This document shows positions 1-9,152 of a stretch of DNA of 64,000 nucleotides, one piece after another. The DNA is from Oligoflexia bacterium (lineage in GTDB: Bacteria > Bdellovibrionota > Bdellovibrionia > JABDDW01): assembly GCA_020847095.1 (NCBI GenBank), contig JADLCR010000007.1:28034-92033 (forward strand), read 5' to 3'. Position numbers and translations under genes: made by a program. The notes beneath the pieces are model-generated. The model was not told the DNA's origin and searched no databases. It worked only from the letters and a program-made list of their open reading frames with translations. The stretch's first letter is position 1. Every line of letters starts with the position of its first letter.

Positions 1-23
1 CTATTTGCCTAAGGCCAATTCCC

Positions 24-521
24 TTATTTTTTAGGTTGCTTGGGAATAGTCACTTTACATTTATTAAATCGAAGACTTCCACCTTCATAATCGATCGCAA
101 ATTCCAGAGCCTTGGTTTTATTTGTGAATGAATTTTCAATGACGTACTCAGGCCCCATGTACGCAATAGAGTCTTGAGTGGCGAAGCCTTTTGAATCCAT
201 ATCCGCCATTGATTCTAGTTCATATTCATAAATGAAACTGCCGTCTTTAGTAATAAAGGCCACTGCGAGCTGTGTTGATGGATACACCGGCATAAACACT
301 TTCACACTGATTTTCGATTCAAGCTTTCTCTTGGCTCCCGTTCGAACGTAAAAGTAATGATCGGTGGGTTCACATTTAGCGATCAATAATCCTGATTCTA
401 GAATCGCGTTTGCAGAGTCACCTTCATAAACCTCTTGCGGTATCATTTTGATTGGCTTTGCCGCATAGGCTGCTGGTAACGAAAACAAAACTGCCAATAA
501 AATTGCAATGTGCTTCATCAT
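24..521 (-). CDS. Hypothetical exported protein
   Basis: 165-aa ORF with an N-terminal signal peptide (MMKHIAILLAVLFSLPAAYA); no recognised domain. Confidence 0.65.
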   Translation of the reverse strand: MMKHIAILLAVLFSLPAAYAAKPIKMIPQEVYEGDSANAILESGLLIAKCEPTDHYFYVRTGAKRKLESKISVKVFMPVYPSTQLAVAFITKDGSFIYEYELESMADMDSKGFATQDSIAYMGPEYVIENSFTNKTKALEFAIDYEGGSLRFNKCKVTIPKQPKK

Positions 522-674
522 TATTTTAACCCTCTACTTTCATGAATCAAAAATTTGAACAAATTCAGTTTGAATAAACATGCGTCGGTTTTTATTGCAA
601 GATTAAGAACGCTTTTCTCCTGAAATTCCAATCAAGAATACGCCGGGCTACGAACGGCAAGTACGCTTTTTCAA

Positions 675-815
675 GGCGCGACTGGATTTTGTGATCGGCT
701 ATCCTGCCGATCACCGCAGGATCGGCAGCGACGCCTTCATGGCGCCGCTCTATCTCAACTGTTTCAAGCGTCGCTTGAAACGGCCTGTGAACCAAGCGAC
801 CCCAAGGGGTCGCTG
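675..815 (-). repeat. Degenerate tRNA-Pro 3'-tail copy with a palindrome-rich insert in the T-loop
   Basis: + strand ggcgcgactggattt at 675-689 and gaaccaagcgacccc at about 788-803 match the two halves of the tRNA-Pro 3' region. Between them are hairpins gtgatcggc-tatcct-gccgatcac (691-714) and gtttcaagcg-t-cgcttgaaac (760-780); agcgacccc/ggggtcgct palindrome at 795-814. Confidence 0.7.
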
Positions 816-841
816 AACTCATACCCGATCTGTACCAGCCT

Positions 842-964
842 CAAACCTTCAGAAATGCCCCAGATGCGAGAAGCCGAGGACGCGACGAGCGAGGTGTATT
901 TGGGTTATACATTGAGCGAGGAGCAACGAGGCGACGAAGCAGATGGGGCATTTCTGAAGGTTTG
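842..964. repeat. 123-bp element bounded by 21-bp perfect inverted repeats
   Basis: caaaccttcagaaatgcccca (842-862) is the exact reverse complement of tggggcatttctgaaggtttg (944-964); a shorter inner palindrome (gtgtat...atacat) lies near the centre. Confidence 0.85.
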
Positions 965-965
965 A

Positions 966-1073
966 TGGTCGGCGCGACTGGATTTCATCTCGGCCAGTCC
1001 CTGGCCTCGCCCCTTCGGGCTCGCCTGCGGCTCGTGCAAAAATCCCATCCTGGGATTTTTGTGAACCAGCGAA
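966..1073 (-). repeat. Second tRNA-Pro 3'-tail copy, including CCA, with a palindrome-rich insert in the T-loop
   Basis: tggtcggcgcgactggattt (966-985) is identical to the tRNA-Pro 3' end at 1234-1253; the matching T-arm half gaaccagcga is at about 1064-1073. Insert carries hairpin caaaaatccca-tcc-tgggatttttg (1037-1061). Confidence 0.8.
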
Positions 1074-1108
1074 AGTTTGATCCCTGACTCAAACCAGTGC
1101 ACAAACAA

Positions 1109-1234
1109 ATTTTCGCGGGAGAGCCGCGAGCCAGACGCGAAGCCGATCCCGAAAACAAGGAGCATATAAATCATATGTGACGAAGTTTGAGGGAGGGGCG
1201 ACAAAGTATGACGACGCGGATCTCCCGCGAAAAT
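1109..1234. repeat. 126-bp palindromic element abutting the CCA end of tRNA-Pro
   Basis: attttcgcgggagagccgcg (1109-1128) pairs with cgcggatctcccgcgaaaat (1215-1234) at 19 of 20 positions; inner palindrome catat-aaatc-atatg. Confidence 0.75.
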
Positions 1235-1310
1235 GGTCGGCGCGACTGGATTTGAACCAGCGACCCCTTGCACCCCAAGCAAGTGCTCTACCAGGCTGAG
1301 CCACGCGCCG
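1234..1310 (-). tRNA. tRNA-Pro (anticodon GGG), CCA encoded
   Basis: Reverse complement CGGCGCGTGGCTCAGCCTGGTAGAGCACTTGCTTGGGGTGCAAGGGGTCGCTGGTTCAAATCCAGTCGCGCCGACCA folds as a cloverleaf; anticodon loop TTGGGGT gives GGG. Confidence 0.95.
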
Positions 1311-1334
1311 CAATAATTGGACTTTAAGCTATTG

Positions 1335-1363
1335 GTTTTAAGAGTGGATGTGGGCCTTGGCAA
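1335..1363 (-). promoter_or_regulatory. Candidate sigma70-type promoter for tRNA-Pro
   Basis: On - strand TTGCCA-N17-TAAAAC, about 25 nt upstream of the tRNA 5' end. Confidence 0.55.
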
Positions 1364-1374
1364 GTAAAATCAGG

Positions 1375-1965
1375 TTAGCCAAAAAGCTCTTTAACTCTTC
1401 GAATATCTTCAAGAAGTTGCTCAACGCGTTCTGAAGCCGAATGGAGACGTTCTTTAACATCTTGGTTTTGCTTTTCGACTTTAAGCTCCTTGCGAAGCTC
1501 CCGAATCTTGCGTTTTGCCCCTGCGATCGAAAATTTCTCGTCGTATAAAAGCTTTTTAATAATTAGGACTGTCTCAACGTCTTTACGCGTATACATGCGC
1601 TGATTAAATGCGCTTTTTTGGGGATTTAGGGCATCGAATTCCGACTCCCAATAACGAAGCACATAAGGTTTAAGCCCCGCTAATTCGGCGACTTCACCAA
1701 TTTTAAAAGCCATTTTATCGGGGATCTGGCGGGTTATTGCCGTCAAATCGATCGAGGATTCTTGAGGATCAACATGGTTGCCGATATCGTTGAGCTCTAA
1801 AGGCACTTCTTCAATGGGTTCTGGAACTGGGTCCATACCAAATACGGGCATAGCCTGTAGCTCGGGATTTGGAACGTCTTCGACAATAAATTCCATGGGC
1901 TCATTCTTATTTGATGCTTCAGGACTTTCTGGGTTTTCAGGAACCAGGGTTTGATCAAGATCCAT
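1375..1965 (-). CDS. MerR family transcriptional regulator
   Basis: [54 protein letters not shown] MerR helix-turn-helix; long acidic N-terminal extension. Confidence 0.88.
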   Translation of the reverse strand: MDLDQTLVPENPESPEASNKNEPMEFIVEDVPNPELQAMPVFGMDPVPEPIEEVPLELNDIGNHVDPQESSIDLTAITRQIPDKMAFKIGEVAELAGLKPYVLRYWESEFDALNPQKSAFNQRMYTRKDVETVLIIKKLLYDEKFSIAGAKRKIRELRKELKVEKQNQDVKERLHSASERVEQLLEDIRRVKELFG

Positions 1966-1987
1966 TTCATTCCCCCGCTAGACTTGT

Positions 1988-2344
1988 TTAATCGTTATCA
2001 TCATCGTCGTCGTCATCTTCAACGATTTGGCTAATGTCCTCTCCATTCAGCATGGCCTTTAAAACTTGGCTGGGCCTAAATGTGAGTACGCGCCGGGCAC
2101 TGATTTTAATCTGCCCCCCGGTCTGAGGATTTCTGCCAATTCGCTCTTTTTTCTGACGCACAACGAAGTTTCCAAAGCCCGAGATTTTGATTTTCTCGCC
2201 GGCCTCTAAAACCTCTTTCATGCAATTGAACACTAGCTCGACAAGCTCTGAAGATTCTTTCTTAGAAAACCCAATCTTTTCGTAAACCTTCTCAACGATG
2301 TCGGCTTTGGTCATTGTGGACTTACCGAGATTCTGCCCTGACAT
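1988..2344 (-). CDS. ihfA: Integration host factor alpha-like DNA-binding protein with acidic tail
   Basis: MTKADIVEKVYEKIGFSKKES...GFGNFVVRQKKERIGRNPQTG HU/IHF fold; position directly after pheT; C-terminus VEDDDDDDDND. Confidence 0.88.
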   Translation of the reverse strand: MSGQNLGKSTMTKADIVEKVYEKIGFSKKESSELVELVFNCMKEVLEAGEKIKISGFGNFVVRQKKERIGRNPQTGGQIKISARRVLTFRPSQVLKAMLNGEDISQIVEDDDDDDDND

Positions 2345-2419
2345 GTATCTCCCCCTGGACGTGTGGACGATCCCTTAACCTATAGAAAGGCTAGCAAGTT
2401 ATTGAAAAGTTTCAAGCTT

Positions 2420-4870
2420 TTAACGAACTGACACGCCAAGCTTAGATACGGCCCCATCTACAGCTTTTTTATGCGTCGCGTTGACTTCATCGTCAGAAAG
2501 AGTCTTTTGAGGGTCTAGGTAAACCAGACGAAAGGCAAGGCTCTTCTTGTCTTGGGGAACGCCTTTTCCTTCAAACACATCAAAGCACTCGCATTGAACC
2601 GCAAGAGCACCTGCGCCCTTAAGCAGCTCTTTTTTAATATCCGCGGCTGCTAATCCCCGGTCGGCGAGAAAAGCCACATCCCTTGTCACTGAGGGAAATT
2701 TCGGCAGCGGCTTCATTTTCGAAACTCGAGGTTGGCCAGCAAAAAGCCCTTCCAGTGAAATTTCTACGCCAACCGCTTCAACGTCCACTTCAAGAGCCTG
2801 CAAGAGTCCGGGATGTAAAGTTCCAAAAATTCCAATGGATTTTCCCTCGGCAAATATTCGTCCGCTTTGCCCTGGGTGCAAAAATGAAGCGGCCGTTTTT
2901 AGCGGATCAAATTGATATGATCGAAGCCCCCATTGATCTAACAAAGACTCTAAGATTCCCTTAATTCGATAAACAAGGGGCACACCAGAAGACTTAATCC
3001 AGTTAGCTTCGTTTTCACCCCAAAGGACGATTCCCAAACGGGCTTCTTCCGAATAAGGTCTTGGCCCTTGAAGGTCGTCTCTTTGTTCGGCCCAAAACAC
3101 CGGGCCGATTTCGAAAAGCCGTCCTGATTTATTTCCGTGGCGAACATTGAACGCCAAATTTTTCAAAAGGCCCGGCAAAATACTTAACCTCATCGCATTG
3201 AGGTCTTGATTGAGGGGATTTTTTAAAAAGACTGGTTTTGCTTTGTAAGTGAGCCCCCATTCTTTCTTTTCTCCGGCCTCATCTCCTAAAACTTTTTTCT
3301 GAAAATCAGAGCTTAGAAAACTAAGATTAACGGCTTGGCTCACACCTAAAGAGCGAAGATCGCGGGATAGTTTTTCTTCAAGATCAAATTGCCGATGATG
3401 AGGAGTGGGATCTTTCGTTACCGCCGGTATGGTTTCTGGAATATTATGATATCCCTTGAGTCTCAAAATTTCTTCGCCCAAATCTTCAGCCAGTTTCAAA
3501 TCCCCACGGTACGCGGGCGGATTGACCAAAAGTTTTTGCCCTGAACCCGAAACATCACAACCCACACGCTCTAATAGTCTTTTGGCCTCTACTCCCTCGA
3601 TGGGAATACCAAGTCTTGCCCCAATGTACTTAAGATCAATTTCAATTCGAGGCCGCACGAGTGGACGCGGATAATGATCGTGGTGATCAGAACAAACTTG
3701 CCCCTGGGCCACTTCGCTTAGGAGCTGACAGGCACGGTTGAGAGCCACAACAACTTGATCTGGATCAATCCCACGGCAAAAGCGGTAAGAAGAATCGCTA
3801 TCCATGCCATGGAGTCTTGAGGTTCTTCTGACAGTCCAAGGCACAAAGTAGGCGCTTTCCACAAATATATCTTTTGTGGAGTCCGTGACCCCACTTTCTT
3901 TGCTGCCCATGACTCCAGCAAGCGCGATGGGTCGTTTTGCGTCGCAAATCACAAGCTCGGAACCGTCAAACTTGAGTTCCCGATCATCAAGAGCCACCAT
4001 GGTTTCGCCGGGCTGACTCGGCCTGACTACGACGTGTTTCCCCTCAACTTTTTCAAGATCAAAGGCATGTAGTGGCTGACCTAACTCCATCATCACATAA
4101 TTTGTCACATCAACCACATTATTGATCGATCGCAACCCAACCGCTTCCAAACTTTTCTTTAGCCACTCTGGGCTTGGCCCCACTTTTACATTCATGACAG
4201 CTCGGCCCGCATAGCGAGGGCAACGATCCGTATCCTCAACAGAAAGTCTCACTAGTTTTTTCGTGGATTCACGCCCATCGGCGGCAGGAATTGTCGGAAA
4301 TTCAAGAGAGCGGCCCAAAAGGCTACAAAGCTCTCTTGCAAGCCCAAGATGACTTAAGCAATCGGCCCGATTAGGGGTCACCTTGATATCGAAAAGAACA
4401 TCATCTAGGTGGGCGTATTTAGAAAATGGCTCTCCCACGGGGGCCGACTCCGGCAAGATCATAATCCCTTCGGATTGAGCGGCAATACCCAGTTCCTTTT
4501 CCGAACAAAGCATTCCTTGGGATTCAATGCCCCGAATCTTACTTATCTTAATTTCAAAATTTCCTGGCAAGACCGCGCCCGGCAAGGCCAAGACCGCGAT
4601 ATCGCCTGCTTTATGATTCTTTGCTCCGCAGACGATTTGATGAGTTTCGTTACCCGTTGAAACTTTGCATAAGGTCAAATTATCAGCCTGAGGGTGCTTT
4701 TCCTTTTCCAATATTTTGGCCACAACAACATTTTTCAGACTGGCCCCTTGATCCGTAATGCCCTCGACTTCGAGGCCCCCTTGAGTCAACAGTTCAGAAA
4801 TCTTGTCTGGTTGCTGTGCCAAATCTCTGAGATCAATATATTTTGCTAACCACTTCAGAGAAATCTTCAT
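2420..4870 (-). CDS. pheT: Phenylalanine--tRNA ligase beta subunit
   Basis: 816 aa; N-terminal tRNA-binding domain, B3/B4 and C-terminal FDX-ACB-like regions; adjacent to pheS. Confidence 0.97.
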   Translation of the reverse strand: MKISLKWLAKYIDLRDLAQQPDKISELLTQGGLEVEGITDQGASLKNVVVAKILEKEKHPQADNLTLCKVSTGNETHQIVCGAKNHKAGDIAVLALPGAVLPGNFEIKISKIRGIESQGMLCSEKELGIAAQSEGIMILPESAPVGEPFSKYAHLDDVLFDIKVTPNRADCLSHLGLARELCSLLGRSLEFPTIPAADGRESTKKLVRLSVEDTDRCPRYAGRAVMNVKVGPSPEWLKKSLEAVGLRSINNVVDVTNYVMMELGQPLHAFDLEKVEGKHVVVRPSQPGETMVALDDRELKFDGSELVICDAKRPIALAGVMGSKESGVTDSTKDIFVESAYFVPWTVRRTSRLHGMDSDSSYRFCRGIDPDQVVVALNRACQLLSEVAQGQVCSDHHDHYPRPLVRPRIEIDLKYIGARLGIPIEGVEAKRLLERVGCDVSGSGQKLLVNPPAYRGDLKLAEDLGEEILRLKGYHNIPETIPAVTKDPTPHHRQFDLEEKLSRDLRSLGVSQAVNLSFLSSDFQKKVLGDEAGEKKEWGLTYKAKPVFLKNPLNQDLNAMRLSILPGLLKNLAFNVRHGNKSGRLFEIGPVFWAEQRDDLQGPRPYSEEARLGIVLWGENEANWIKSSGVPLVYRIKGILESLLDQWGLRSYQFDPLKTAASFLHPGQSGRIFAEGKSIGIFGTLHPGLLQALEVDVEAVGVEISLEGLFAGQPRVSKMKPLPKFPSVTRDVAFLADRGLAAADIKKELLKGAGALAVQCECFDVFEGKGVPQDKKSLAFRLVYLDPQKTLSDDEVNATHKKAVDGAVSKLGVSVR

Positions 4871-5919
4871 GACCGGAACTGCTCCAAGAAACGAGTATCG
4901 TTTTCCGTAAATGCCCCAATATGTGTGACTCCGTATTTCACGATGGCAATCCGCTCAATACCCATCCCAAATGCAAATCCGTTGTATTTTGGGTATTCAA
5001 TTCCCGCGGATTTGAAAACATTGGGATGAATCATTCCTGAGCCCCCAATTTCAATCCAACCGGAGCCCTTGCACATGGAACAGCCTTTTTGTTTGCACAA
5101 AGGGCAGCTGGCATCAAATTCCGCACCAGGCTCAACAAAAGGAAAAAAACTAGGACGGAGTCTGACTTTGACTTCAGACCCGAAAAATTCCCGGGCGAAA
5201 AATCCCAGGGTCCCCTTGAGATCAGCCATGGAAACATTCTCATCGACCACAAAGCCTTCAACCTGATGAAAGTGCGGTGAATGAGACACGTCGCTGTCAC
5301 TGCGATAAACGCCACCGGGACTCATGATTCTTAGCGGTGGTTTTTCAGTCATCATAGATCGGATTTGGACAGGGCTTGTATGAGTTCTTAAAATCCAAGG
5401 TGAAAATTCACCGGTCTTTCGCTCGACACCATCATCGATATAAAACGTATCTTGCATATCGCGTGAAGCATGATCGGGACCGATATTGAGGGCATCAAAA
5501 TTAAAAAAGTCTTTTTCAATATGAGGGCCGAGTCGAACCGAAAAACCAATACGGCCAAAAATCTCACATAACTCGCGGGTGACTCGCACCACAAGATGGT
5601 CTGAGCCCACCATCCGCTTTTCACCAGGTAAGGTGATATCAAGTCGCTCCTTTTCGAGGCGACTATTTAGTTCTGAGCGTTTTAGACCGGATTCTTTACT
5701 CAAATAGAGGGACTCAAGCTCGTCACGCACTTCATTCGCACGCTTTCCGATGGTCTTGCGATCATCGGGCGTAAGCTTTCCCATTTCTTTCAGAATGCCT
5801 GAAAAACTACCTTGCTTGCCCAGGTACCGAACTTTAACTTCGTACAGAGATTCGCTGGTCGTGGCTTTAGCAATGGCCAATTTGGCCTCTTCAAAAAGCC
5901 CATTGATGCGATCTAGCAT
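4867..5919 (-). CDS. pheS: Phenylalanine--tRNA ligase alpha subunit
   Basis: Class II motifs (RTHTSPVQIR, FHQVEGFVVD, GFAFGMGIERIAI); 4-bp overlap with pheT. Confidence 0.97.
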   Translation of the reverse strand: MLDRINGLFEEAKLAIAKATTSESLYEVKVRYLGKQGSFSGILKEMGKLTPDDRKTIGKRANEVRDELESLYLSKESGLKRSELNSRLEKERLDITLPGEKRMVGSDHLVVRVTRELCEIFGRIGFSVRLGPHIEKDFFNFDALNIGPDHASRDMQDTFYIDDGVERKTGEFSPWILRTHTSPVQIRSMMTEKPPLRIMSPGGVYRSDSDVSHSPHFHQVEGFVVDENVSMADLKGTLGFFAREFFGSEVKVRLRPSFFPFVEPGAEFDASCPLCKQKGCSMCKGSGWIEIGGSGMIHPNVFKSAGIEYPKYNGFAFGMGIERIAIVKYGVTHIGAFTENDTRFLEQFRS

Positions 5920-5939
5920 GGTGGTCCCTTATTTGTTTT

Positions 5940-6293
5940 TTACTGTGCCGCCAGAGCTTGCTTAACGATGGCTGAAAATGCTGCCGCATCGTGAATAGCA
6001 ATATCAGACAAGACTTTTCGATCCAGCCCGATCTTGGCCTTATGAAGGGCTCCAATAAGCTTTGAGTATGTGGTTCCGTTGGCTCTAGCAGCAGCGTTAA
6101 TGCGCACCGTCCAGAGTTTTCGGAATTCTCGTTTTCGGGTTTTACGATCTCGGTAAGCATAAACGCCTGCGCGATCGACAACTTCTTGAGCTGTTACAAA
6201 TAATCGACTGTTAGATCCGTAAAAACCTTTAGCTCGTTTTAAGACTTTTTTCCTTCGAGCGCGGGCCTTAGTTCCACGTTTTACGCGTGCCAT
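5940..6293 (-). CDS. rplT: 50S ribosomal protein L20
   Basis: [39 protein letters not shown]. Confidence 0.98.
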   Translation of the reverse strand: MARVKRGTKARARRKKVLKRAKGFYGSNSRLFVTAQEVVDRAGVYAYRDRKTRKREFRKLWTVRINAAARANGTTYSKLIGALHKAKIGLDRKVLSDIAIHDAAAFSAIVKQALAAQ

Positions 6294-6373
6294 GATTTAA
6301 CTCCTTTGTCCTCGAGGCCAGTCATTCGCAATGATGACTTGTTTGATGCCAGAGTACGGTTGAGCTCTGCCAA

Positions 6374-6568
6374 TTATCCGTTAGGAAGCAATCTTCCCAC
6401 TTGGATCATGTTGGCTGAGTTAACAATAAAATTTCTTCTCAATGCTCGTTTTTGTTTTGTCGAGCGGTGCCTCAACAAGTGGCGGGCGTACGCTCCCTTG
6501 CGCTTAACTTTGCCGCTACCTGTAACTCTAAGTCGTTTAGCCGCACCTTTATTTGTTTTCATTTTCAT
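6374..6568 (-). CDS. rpmI: 50S ribosomal protein L35
   Basis: [44 protein letters not shown]. Confidence 0.97.
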   Translation of the reverse strand: MKMKTNKGAAKRLRVTGSGKVKRKGAYARHLLRHRSTKQKRALRRNFIVNSANMIQVGRLLPNG

Positions 6569-6590
6569 AAAAAACTGTCCTTATTTAATT

Positions 6591-7169
6591 TTACGCCTTT
6601 TTCTGCTCTTGAGGGGCTCCCGTGGTTGCCGCCGGTTTTGGTGACGGCGCCCCTGCTTTCGGCTTTCCTGGACCCAAAAGCATGATGAGTTTTTTACCCT
6701 CAAAAGTAGGATTCTGCTCTATAACACAGCTATCACCCAATGTGGCAATGATTTTATCCAGTAAGGCCCTTCCCAACTCGGAATGGGATACTTCGCGCCC
6801 ACGAAAGGTCACAATAACGCGAGCCTTATGGCCCTCTTGTAAAAACTCCTGGATATGGCGGGTCTTGTACTCCACATCGTGCTGATCCGTATTTGGTCTG
6901 AATTGAACCTCTTTTATTGTAATGACGGTCTGCTTTTTCTTGCTCTCGGCCGCCTTTTTCTTCAATTCATACTTATACTTACCGAAATCCATCATTTTGC
7001 AGGTGGGGGGATTGGCATCCGGGGCCACCTCGATCAAGTCTAAGCCCTTGTCGTAAGCCATTCGAACGGCATCTGGAACCTGAAATAGGCCTAGCATTTT
7101 ACCTTCGTCGTCAATAACTCGCACCATGGGCGCGCGGATTTCAAAGTTAACTCTCAGCTTTTTGTTGAT
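6591..7169 (-). CDS. infC: Translation initiation factor IF-3, proposed ATC start
   Basis: IF-3 sequence; the supplied ORF begins at internal Met (7127), but the frame continues upstream as ATC-AAC-AAA-AAG-CTG-AGA-GTT-AAC-TTT-GAA-ATC-CGC-GCG-CCC = (I/M)NKKLRVNFEIRAP, preceded by GGAGG at 7176-7180. Confidence 0.93.
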   Translation of the reverse strand: MNKKLRVNFEIRAPMVRVIDDEGKMLGLFQVPDAVRMAYDKGLDLIEVAPDANPPTCKMMDFGKYKYELKKKAAESKKKQTVITIKEVQFRPNTDQHDVEYKTRHIQEFLQEGHKARVIVTFRGREVSHSELGRALLDKIIATLGDSCVIEQNPTFEGKKLIMLLGPGKPKAGAPSPKPAATTGAPQEQKKA

Positions 7170-7190
7170 GGGACACCTCCACTAATTGGG

Positions 7191-9152
7191 TTAAACATGA
7201 CTCCAAGGCCCCGTCACTTCACGAGACCGGATTTCTTCGACGAGTTTATTTACGAACTCATCGACTTTTATTCCTTTAATTTCTTTTCCGGATTTAAGCC
7301 TCACTGATACCGTGCCTTCGGCAACCTCGTTATCTCCGGCGATAATCATATAGGGCACTTTTTGAAGTTGAGCTTCTCGGATTTTAAATCCTAATTTTTC
7401 ATTTCTAAAGTCCGATTCAACACGCACACCGTGAGCTTTAAGTTTCGCCTCCAAAATCTTAAGGTACTCTTCTTGAGATTGGGTGATATTGATTAAAACT
7501 GCTTGTACCGGAGCAATCCAAGATGGAAACACGCCCCCACAATGCTCAATATAAACTCCAATAAAGCGTTCAAACGAACCTAAGACGGCCCGATGCAAGA
7601 CTACCGGTTTATGAGGTTTATTGTCCTCTCCGGTGTACTCAAGGTTAAACCTATTGGCCATATTGAAATCACATTGAATCGTTCCCAGTTGCCACTTTCG
7701 GCCTATGGCATCGGTCACCATGATATCCAATTTAGGGCCATAAAACGCCCCATCGCCCGTATTCATTTGATAAGGCAAATGCAACGACTTAAGAGCACTT
7801 TCTAAGGCATGCTCAGCTTTATCCCAAAGTGAATCGTCGCCCAATCTTTTAGGCGGTCTCGTAGAGAAAAATACACTGAACTCAGAAAATCCAAATCGTT
7901 CGTAAACTTCTTTAAGCAAAGACATAAAAGAAACGATCTCGGCTTGAATTTGATCGATGGTACAAAAGATATGAGCGTCATCTTGGCAAAAAGTTCGAAC
8001 GCGAGCCAAACCATGAACCACTCCCGCCCGCTCAAAACGATGAAGTCTTCCAAAGTCAGCCACCCGCCATGGTAAATCGCGGTAAGACCTCAAGCTCGAG
8101 CCAAAAATCAGTGCATGGCAGGGGCAATTCATCGCCTTCACCATTGCAGAACGCTCTTCTTTAACTTCGGCGTCAGCAGGAACCGCAAAATACATGTTTT
8201 CGCGATAGTTGTCATAATGACCAGACGTCTTAAAAGTTTCCGTATCTAAGACTTGAGGCGTGACCACTTCTTCATAACCGTATTCGAAATACAACTCTCG
8301 TAGGTATTTCAAAAGCTCGTTGTATATGGCAGTTCCTTTTGGCAAGAAAAACGGTGAAGCCGGTGCCCAGGGGTGGAACATAAAAAGTCCCAAATCTTTT
8401 CCAAGCCTTCGATGATCGCGTTTCTTAGCTTCCTCCAGTTGCAGGAGATAATCATCGAGCTCTTTTTTACTTGGAAAAGCCGTTCCATAGATTCTCTGCA
8501 ATTGAGGATTTTTTTCGTCGCCGCGCCAATAGGCTCCCGCAATAGACAAAAGCTTAAAGGCTTTTACAAAAGATGTTTTTGGCACGTGAGGGCCGCGGCA
8601 GAGATCAAACCAGTCGCCCTGATGATAAATGCTGACTTCTTTTTCTCCCTGCTTTTTTAGGTCTTCAATGATCTCGACTTTAAAACGCTCACCCATCTTT
8701 TTAAATGTGGCAATCGCCTCATCGACCGGCATAGTCGTCCGCTTAATTTCATAATCAGCGGCAGTGATTTTATGCATTTCTTTTTCCAGCAGATCTAAAT
8801 CTTCTGGGACAAAAGTTCTCGGACTATCAAGGTCATAAAAGAAACCGGTGTCGATTACGGGACCAATGGTGATCTTGACCTCAGGCCATAGCTTTTGAAC
8901 TGCTTGGGCCAAAATATGAGCGGCCGAATGCCTCACCACATCGAGGGCTTCGCGATCCTTGGTCGTAATAATAGTGACATGGGAGTCTTTAGAAATCAGA
9001 GTTCGAATATCAACGACTTCGCCGTCAATTTTTCCTGCTATGGCCGACTTCGCAAGACCGGGCCCAATGGCCGCAGCCAACTCGGCAATCGTGATTGGCG
9101 ACGCAAATTCTTTGACCGACTGATCTGGTAAAGTAACACGAATCTTTGGCAT
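7191..9152 (-). CDS. thrS: Threonine--tRNA ligase
   Basis: TGS domain MPKIRVTLPDQSVKEF, class II core (AMNCPCHALIFGSSLRSYRDLPWR), C-terminal anticodon-binding domain; start chosen at second Met (ORF extends to 9179). Confidence 0.96.
   Translation of the reverse strand: MPKIRVTLPDQSVKEFASPITIAELAAAIGPGLAKSAIAGKIDGEVVDIRTLISKDSHVTIITTKDREALDVVRHSAAHILAQAVQKLWPEVKITIGPVIDTGFFYDLDSPRTFVPEDLDLLEKEMHKITAADYEIKRTTMPVDEAIATFKKMGERFKVEIIEDLKKQGEKEVSIYHQGDWFDLCRGPHVPKTSFVKAFKLLSIAGAYWRGDEKNPQLQRIYGTAFPSKKELDDYLLQLEEAKKRDHRRLGKDLGLFMFHPWAPASPFFLPKGTAIYNELLKYLRELYFEYGYEEVVTPQVLDTETFKTSGHYDNYRENMYFAVPADAEVKEERSAMVKAMNCPCHALIFGSSLRSYRDLPWRVADFGRLHRFERAGVVHGLARVRTFCQDDAHIFCTIDQIQAEIVSFMSLLKEVYERFGFSEFSVFFSTRPPKRLGDDSLWDKAEHALESALKSLHLPYQMNTGDGAFYGPKLDIMVTDAIGRKWQLGTIQCDFNMANRFNLEYTGEDNKPHKPVVLHRAVLGSFERFIGVYIEHCGGVFPSWIAPVQAVLINITQSQEEYLKILEAKLKAHGVRVESDFRNEKLGFKIREAQLQKVPYMIIAGDNEVAEGTVSVRLKSGKEIKGIKVDEFVNKLVEEIRSREVTGPWSHV

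Noticed and set aside
592-822. 76-aa ORF on - strand
   Set aside because: Falls entirely in the palindrome/tRNA-tail repeat region; peptide has no sensible features
905-1363. ORFs 905-1363 and 1089-1313 (- strand)
   Set aside because: They translate the tRNA-Pro and its tail copies (GVAGSNPVAPT, VAQPGRALAWGARGRWFKSSRADH), a well-known spurious-ORF signature of tRNA sequence
2683-2964. ORF antisense to pheT, and similar antisense ORFs opposite dnaK, pheS, thrS, pilB and others
   Set aside because: Shadow ORFs inside strongly conserved genes; no ribosome-binding site or domain support
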